Positions 59,628 through 64,000 of a stretch of 64,000 nt of DNA are shown in pieces. Origin of the DNA: Spirochaetia bacterium (GTDB lineage Bacteria; Spirochaetota; Spirochaetia; Treponematales; Treponemataceae); contig CAAGIR010000085.1 in NCBI GenBank assembly GCA_900769975.1, positions 1-64,000 of the forward strand. The letters are read 5' to 3'. The stretch's first letter is position 1, and each line of letters begins with the position of its first letter. A program made the position numbers and the translations under genes. A model generated the notes under the pieces. It saw nothing but the letters and a program-made list of their open reading frames with translations. It ran no database searches and was not told where the DNA came from.

Positions 59628-60644
59628 TTATTCAGACTTTGTTTCAACAGATTCTTTTTCTTGTGTTATAGGGCTTTCAGATTTTTCACTTTCCACAGGA
59701 TTTGACTCACCATTTTCTGTTTGAGTTTGTACTTGATTCTGTTCACTTTGGTTTTCTGTCTGCTTATTTTTTTGTTGTAATTGCACTTTTTTGTCTATTA
59801 CAGAATCAGCAGGATTTACTTTATTTTTTTCCTGTTTTTGCAGCAAAGTTTTTCTCGAAGAAGTTAAATAATCATTTATATGAAATTTATAGCTCATCGG
59901 AACAAGTTCCTGAATATATTCCACAGTGATAATTGATATATCTTTTCGTCCTGGCAAAAATGAAGCTTCATTAATAATTCCTTTCAATGAAATCTGTTCA
60001 TTATTGTCATTAAACAAAAGCCTTAATTCAACTTCTTTCTTTTCAAGAAATTTCGGTATACCCACAAGAAGCAAGGTAACTCCGCCAAAACTAATATCTT
60101 TAATTATGCATTTTCTAGGCACATTTTGAATATAAATATAAGTTTCTTCTTTTGGAATAGAAAGTAATCTCAGACTTTCAGAATTAATCATTATTTTTTG
60201 TTTATTCTGAATTTTGAAATTTTCATTTACTTCTACAAATTCGCCTAATTTTAAAATTAAATCATCAGGCGGACGCTGCGTAAATTCAAGTGTTACAAGA
60301 GCTAAATCACCTTTATCCTGATATTTTTCAATTTTGATAACATTACAAGTAACAAAAAATTGGATTTTTCCAGTCTGTTCAAAAAAACCGTATCTTAAAC
60401 TTACATTTACATCATTTTTTTTACGTAAAATTTCAAATATGCCACATGACGTTCCAACAATTATTTTCGCCTGCTGTAATGACGATGAATTTATAATACA
60501 AGGCCACTGTCCACCATTACATTTTAAATATATTTCTCGAGGATCTAATTTTAATGTTTTTATATTTGCTTTCGAAAATATTACTTCTTTATCTCTAAAA
60601 TAATCATAATATTTTGAAGTCTTTAAACTTGTTGCAACGCTCAT
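59628..60644 (-). CDS. PilZ-domain protein with Q/E-rich tail
   Basis: The 338-residue cytosolic protein has a PilZ-like N-terminal region and a second PilZ domain at about 170-255 (PRKCIIKDISFGGVTLLLVG; the R...DISxGG pattern binds cyclic-di-GMP). The C-terminal 75 residues are rich in Q, E, S and T and likely disordered (QKNKQTENQSEQNQVQTQ). The second domain has the key motif; the first lacks a clear RxxxR. It lies just after the ribosomal cluster and before the TPR gene. TAAAAT sits 7 bases before the ATG. Confidence 0.75.
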   Translation of the reverse strand: MSVATSLKTSKYYDYFRDKEVIFSKANIKTLKLDPREIYLKCNGGQWPCIINSSSLQQAKIIVGTSCGIFEILRKKNDVNVSLRYGFFEQTGKIQFFVTCNVIKIEKYQDKGDLALVTLEFTQRPPDDLILKLGEFVEVNENFKIQNKQKIMINSESLRLLSIPKEETYIYIQNVPRKCIIKDISFGGVTLLLVGIPKFLEKKEVELRLLFNDNNEQISLKGIINEASFLPGRKDISIITVEYIQELVPMSYKFHINDYLTSSRKTLLQKQEKNKVNPADSVIDKKVQLQQKNKQTENQSEQNQVQTQTENGESNPVESEKSESPITQEKESVETKSE

Positions 60645-60707
60645 CTAAAACATTTTACCTTATAAATCATTTTGTGGCAATAATATTTACAATATCTAAA
60701 AAAAAAG

Positions 60708-60767
60708 TTTAAAAAAATTTGGGACTGTTTTAAAACTTTTACAAAGAAAATGTTTTAGAACAGTCCC
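60708..60767 (-). terminator. terminator of the ribosomal alpha operon
   Basis: On the minus strand, GGGACTGTTCTAAAAC...GTTTTAAAACAGTCCC forms a 16-bp stem followed by a T-rich run. Confidence 0.92.
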
Positions 60768-60789
60768 TTCAGTTTGTAATTAAGTTTTA

Positions 60790-61017
60790 TTATTCAGCAG
60801 AAGCTTCTGGTGCAGCTGATTCATTTACAGGAGCAGAAGCAGCTTTTCTTGCTTTGTTTTTTAAATTTGCGTTACAAAACTTACAAACATTTACAGTTTG
60901 ACCATTAATTTCCTTTTCCCAAAGAACTTTAATATCTGTTTTTCCACAAATGGCACAAGTTCCTCTTCCGTGTGCAGGTAATGATCTAATTCCAGATCCA
61001 CGATGGTTCTTTGACAT
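60790..61017 (-). CDS. small zinc-ribbon protein at the end of the ribosomal operon
   Basis: The 75-residue basic protein starts MSKNHRGSGIRSLPAHGRGT and has two CxxC pairs (CAICGKTDI and CKFCNANL), a likely zinc site, then a low-complexity A/S/E tail. It resembles a ribosomal or ribosome-associated zinc protein. The position after rplQ in the same operon, ahead of a strong terminator, supports a translation role; I cannot assign it to a named ribosomal family. Confidence 0.7.
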   Translation of the reverse strand: MSKNHRGSGIRSLPAHGRGTCAICGKTDIKVLWEKEINGQTVNVCKFCNANLKNKARKAASAPVNESAAPEASAE

Positions 61018-61035
61018 ATCGATCTCCTTATCCGC

Positions 61036-61512
61036 TTAGTTAGCACTAGCTTCTTCAGCAGTTGCTTTTTTTGCTTTTGTCGATTTCTTTGCTTTTGGTT
61101 CTCCAGAATCAGCAGCTTTCTTTGAAGATTTTTCTTCCTTTGCTTCTGAATCAAGTTTATAATCAACCAATTCAAGAATTACAACATCAGCAGCATCACC
61201 TTGACGATATCCCAATTTGAGAACACGTGTATAGCCACCATTTCTTTCTTTCATGCGTGGACTAATTTCAGTGAAAAGTTTGTTCAAAATTTTTTCGTCT
61301 TGAATAAACTTAGCCACTTCACGTCTATTGTGAACTGTATCTTCTTTAGCTCTAGTAATAAGCTTTTCAGCAGATTTTCTTACTTCAAGAGCTTTTGATT
61401 TAGTTGTAGTAATACGCTCATATCTAAAAAGCGATGTTACCATATTTCGTGACATAGCACGTCGATGTGCTGTGGTACGTGAAAGCGGATTAAAACCATT
61501 CTTATGATTCAT
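61036..61512 (-). CDS. rplQ: 50S ribosomal protein L17 with extended tail
   Basis: The 158-residue L17 starts [20 protein letters not shown], followed by [20 protein letters not shown], highly characteristic. The core ends near residue 117; a further 40 residues are lysine/alanine-rich ([17 protein letters not shown]), a spirochaete-style extension. The start overlaps the rpoA stop by 11 bp. Confidence 0.96.
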   Translation of the reverse strand: MNHKNGFNPLSRTTAHRRAMSRNMVTSLFRYERITTTKSKALEVRKSAEKLITRAKEDTVHNRREVAKFIQDEKILNKLFTEISPRMKERNGGYTRVLKLGYRQGDAADVVILELVDYKLDSEAKEEKSSKKAADSGEPKAKKSTKAKKATAEEASAN

Positions 61513-62557
61513 CGTTCTCTTCCTTCTGCTTTGTTAAGTTGGCAGCTAATTTAAGATGACTATAGTCTGTCATTCCAAGAGTAAGACCCCATTCCTGAAG
61601 CTTCTCTTTTATTTCCTGCAGACTTTTCTTTCCAAAGTTTCTAGTCTTTGTAATGTCTTCTTCAGTTTTTTGTGTTAATTCGCCGATTGTACGAATATTT
61701 GCATTCTTTAAACAATTTGATGAACGAACAGAAAGTTCCAATTCTTCTACTGGTGTTTTAAGTAATGTGGAAATTCTTTTATCGCCTTCATCACTATCAT
61801 CTGTTCCAATTTCTTCTTTATCATTAAAGTTTATAAATACAGCAAAATGATCTTTTGCTATTTTCGCAGCTTCAGATAAAGCATCGTCTGGAGTAATTGT
61901 TCCATCCGTCCAAACTTCAAGAACTAACTTATCATAGTCATTTCTTTGTCCAACACGACATGGTTCAATAGAATATTTTACTTTTGGAACAGGAGTGAAA
62001 ATGGCATCCATAGGAATTGTTCCAACAACTTCTATGTAATGTTCATTAGTTTCCGCTGGTACATAACCTCTACCAAGATCCACTTGAATTTCTATATCAA
62101 GATGTGCACCTTCCATCATTGTAAAAACAACTTTGTCTTTAGTCATAACTTCAAGAAGGCCTTCTTTTTCGAAGTCATTACTTTTTACTACACCAGGACC
62201 TTTGAATTCAAACTGAATTGTATTCTGTTCTTGTTCTTCAGGTAATCGCAAACGAATCATTTTGAGAGTATTAATAATTTCCAATGTATCTTCAGCAACA
62301 TTTGGAATTGCTTCAAATTCACTTGAAATTACATGTGATAATCCATTCTCATCATAAGAAGTTATACGAATTGATGTAATCGCATATCCTTGAATAGATG
62401 ACAACAATACTCTTCTTAAAGTATTTCCAACTGTTGTACCAAACCCAGTTTCAAAGGGATATGCAGTAAACTTTCCGTAATTCGGATTTGTACTAACGTG
62501 TTCAAATGAAATGCCTTTAGGTCTTTTAAAACCTTTAAGCAAATTTTTACGAGCCAT
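61502..62557 (-). CDS. rpoA: DNA-directed RNA polymerase subunit alpha
   Basis: The 351-residue subunit has an N-terminal dimerisation and assembly domain ([38 protein letters not shown]) and a C-terminal domain ([36 protein letters not shown]) that contacts UP elements and activators. It is full length, with a slightly longer acidic linker ([10 protein letters not shown]). It overlaps rplQ by 11 bp and follows rpsD. Confidence 0.98.
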   Translation of the reverse strand: MARKNLLKGFKRPKGISFEHVSTNPNYGKFTAYPFETGFGTTVGNTLRRVLLSSIQGYAITSIRITSYDENGLSHVISSEFEAIPNVAEDTLEIINTLKMIRLRLPEEQEQNTIQFEFKGPGVVKSNDFEKEGLLEVMTKDKVVFTMMEGAHLDIEIQVDLGRGYVPAETNEHYIEVVGTIPMDAIFTPVPKVKYSIEPCRVGQRNDYDKLVLEVWTDGTITPDDALSEAAKIAKDHFAVFINFNDKEEIGTDDSDEGDKRISTLLKTPVEELELSVRSSNCLKNANIRTIGELTQKTEEDITKTRNFGKKSLQEIKEKLQEWGLTLGMTDYSHLKLAANLTKQKEENDES

Positions 62558-62572
62558 CTGAACTCCTTTTTA

Positions 62573-63154
62573 CTATTTAGAGTAATATTCAACGATAAGG
62601 TTTTCCTGAACTGCATAATCAATATCTGATTTTGTAGCCAAGCTTACAACCTTTCCAGTAAAATTATCTTTATCTGCCTCAAGCCATCCTGGAACAACTA
62701 CATCATTGTTAGCAACGATAAGTTTTTTAATTCCTGAATTTTCTTTTACAGTGATAACGTCTCCAACTTTAACAAGGTAAGAAGGAATAGAAACCTTAGA
62801 ACCATTCAAAAGAATATGTCCATGATTTACCATCTGTCTTGCTTGTTTACGTGTTTTTGCAAATCCTAAACGATATACAACATTATCCAGTCTTGATTCA
62901 AGAATCTGAAGAAGCATTTCTCCAGTAATTCCATCTTTCTTTGTAGCCATAACATAGTATTTGTGGAATTGTTTTTCCATAACACCATATATAAAGCGTA
63001 CTTTCTGTTTTTCAGCAAGATGAAGTCCATATTCAGATTTTTTACGTCTTACATCTTTCTGATGTCTTTTTGTTTCTTTTGTATATCCCATCACAACTGG
63101 ATTAATACCCAAAGATTTACATCTTTTCAAAAGTGGTTGTGTACTTTTTCCCAT
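62573..63154 (-). CDS. rpsD: 30S ribosomal protein S4
   Basis: The 193-residue primary 16S rRNA-binding protein has the S4 RNA-binding motif LESRLDNVVYRLGFAKTRKQ, then ARQMVNHGHILLNG. The N-terminal zinc-type cysteines are largely absent (only one Cys), the zinc-free form. Located between rpsK and rpoA, the usual order. Confidence 0.97.
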   Translation of the reverse strand: MGKSTQPLLKRCKSLGINPVVMGYTKETKRHQKDVRRKKSEYGLHLAEKQKVRFIYGVMEKQFHKYYVMATKKDGITGEMLLQILESRLDNVVYRLGFAKTRKQARQMVNHGHILLNGSKVSIPSYLVKVGDVITVKENSGIKKLIVANNDVVVPGWLEADKDNFTGKVVSLATKSDIDYAVQENLIVEYYSK

Positions 63155-63175
63155 AATAGATCTCCTCTACAATAA

Positions 63176-63556
63176 TTACATACGTCGTGTTTTACGTGGA
63201 CGACAGCCATTATGAGGAATTGGAGTTACATCAGAAATAGATTTAACTTTTAATCCCATAGCACCAATAGAACGGATTGCGTTTTCACGACCCATTCCAG
63301 GTCCTTTTACATATACATGAACTTCACGTAATCCGTAACTTGCAGCTTTCTGCAAAGCAGTTTCTGCTACAGACTGTGCGGCAAAAGGAGTAGATTTTTT
63401 TGCTCCTCGGAAACCAAGTCCACCAGAAGATGCCCATGACAAAGCATTTCCTTTCATATCTGTTACAGTTACGATAGTATTATTGAACGTAGCCTGGATA
63501 TAAACATTTCCTTCGTATACGCTCTTTTTTTCCTTTCGTTTTTTAACGGTAGCCAT
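63176..63556 (-). CDS. rpsK: 30S ribosomal protein S11
   Basis: The 126-residue protein has [34 protein letters not shown] and the C-terminal [17 protein letters not shown]. Complete. Confidence 0.98.
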   Translation of the reverse strand: MATVKKRKEKKSVYEGNVYIQATFNNTIVTVTDMKGNALSWASSGGLGFRGAKKSTPFAAQSVAETALQKAASYGLREVHVYVKGPGMGRENAIRSIGAMGLKVKSISDVTPIPHNGCRPRKTRRM

Positions 63557-63571
63557 TATTTATCCTCCGCC

Positions 63572-63940
63572 TTATGCTTTCTTCTTATTAGCAACAGTCT
63601 TCTTTTTACCCTTTCGAGTACGTGCATTTGTACGAGTTCTCTGACCACGTACAGGAAGACCTCTCTTATGACGAAGACCACGATAGCAACCAATATCCAT
63701 CAAACGTTTTAAATTAAGACCAATTTCTGAACGTAAACGTCCTTCTGTCTTGTAATTTGCGTCGATGATTTCACGAATTTTTGCCAATTCATCTTGAGTA
63801 AGATCGTTTGCCATTTTCATTGGATCAATCTTAGCTTCTTCACAGATTTTTGCTGCTGATGAACGACCGATACCATAAATATAAGTTAATGCGGTACCTA
63901 CATGTTTGTTTGGGATATCTACACCCGCAATTCGAGCCAT
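63572..63940 (-). CDS. rpsM: 30S ribosomal protein S13
   Basis: The 122-residue protein starts [20 protein letters not shown] and has [20 protein letters not shown] near the C-terminus. Complete; AAGGAG precedes the ATG. Confidence 0.98.
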   Translation of the reverse strand: MARIAGVDIPNKHVGTALTYIYGIGRSSAAKICEEAKIDPMKMANDLTQDELAKIREIIDANYKTEGRLRSEIGLNLKRLMDIGCYRGLRHKRGLPVRGQRTRTNARTRKGKKKTVANKKKA

Positions 63941-63957
63941 CTGTTTCTCCTTAAGCC

Positions 63958-64000
63958 TTAGCCCTGTCTCTGTTTATGTTTTGGGTTTGTACAAATGATA
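63958..64000 (-). CDS. rpmJ: 50S ribosomal protein L36, C-terminal part
   Basis: The last 13 codons and stop read [13 protein letters not shown], the conserved L36 ending with a zinc-ligand Cys and His. The 5' part lies beyond the window. Confidence 0.93.
   Translation of the reverse strand, partial: IICTNPKHKQRQG

Noticed and set aside
1..64000. tRNA, rRNA and CRISPR arrays
   Set aside because: No cloverleaf with a GGTTCRA-type T-loop, no rRNA segment and no regularly spaced repeats with unique spacers were found. The repeat phrase CCTGTTCAAGCC looked tRNA-like but lacks the other arms.

Overview
The window is an AT-rich chromosomal segment of a spirochaete, most likely a Treponema from an anaerobic gut or rumen setting. 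This is inferred from gene content, since no rRNA is present. The support is a spirochaete-like ribosomal alpha operon (L36-S13-S11-S4-RpoA-L17) followed by PilZ and TPR genes, relaxed lipoprotein boxes, a two-CNMP-domain protein, and anaerobic enzymes (indolepyruvate:ferredoxin oxidoreductase, NfnAB-type transhydrogenase, pyruvate formate-lyase activase, formate-THF ligase). It is mostly housekeeping DNA interrupted by several families of small structured repeats and gene relics.

Layout. 0-1 kb: a 40-bp tandem array and two tandem 146-bp hairpin-rich repeats, then a small heat-shock gene behind a textbook sigma-54 promoter. 1.4-9.4 kb: pgsA, a cytidylate-kinase-like gene, an outer-membrane protein, a two-component pair, a membrane protein with a degenerate GGDEF, and gatB. 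9.6-24 kb: redox and C1 metabolism (pflA, iorAB, a DUF362 ferredoxin, argD, fhs), citrate synthase with a pseudouridine synthase, DUF72, a fossil copy of a repressor/umuD control region, and a GH43 enzyme. 24.6-33 kb: leuA behind a leucine-rich leader peptide and terminator, mnmE with a DUF4015 glycosidase-like protein, and nfnAB with a duplicated 3' tail. 33-42.4 kb: a GerMN protein, an EAL protein, a self-cleaving S24 repressor divergent from umuD-umuC, uppP, lgt and a MinD/ParA-like ATPase. 42.5-49.5 kb: ABC permease and ATPase, NAD(P)HX repair enzyme, a relic zone (adenine methylase, IS66, XRE), a queuosine-precursor transporter and a VWA protein. 49.8-58.4 kb: an unknown protein with an XRE-cupin regulator, a NAGPA-like lipoprotein, a broken MATE/GyrI locus, a TrpX-like binding protein, murB, a CNMP protein and a DUF192 lipoprotein. 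58.4-64 kb: TPR, PilZ and the ribosomal alpha operon on the minus strand.

Most striking are: (1) the damage-response-like switch at 36.7-39.0 kb, where the UmuD homologue begins almost exactly at the UmuD' cleavage point and lacks both catalytic residues, while the divergent repressor keeps an intact S24 protease; a fossil copy of its control region lies 15 kb away; (2) a leucine leader peptide with a terminator and a 9-bp alternative pairing upstream of leuA; (3) a sigma-54 promoter for an sHsp; (4) a recurring architecture in which a -10 box sits 6-9 nt before the start codon, implying leaderless transcripts; (5) a dispersed ~130-bp repeat whose central hairpin keeps pairing while its sequence changes. 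All functional statements are from reading the sequence; no database search was run.
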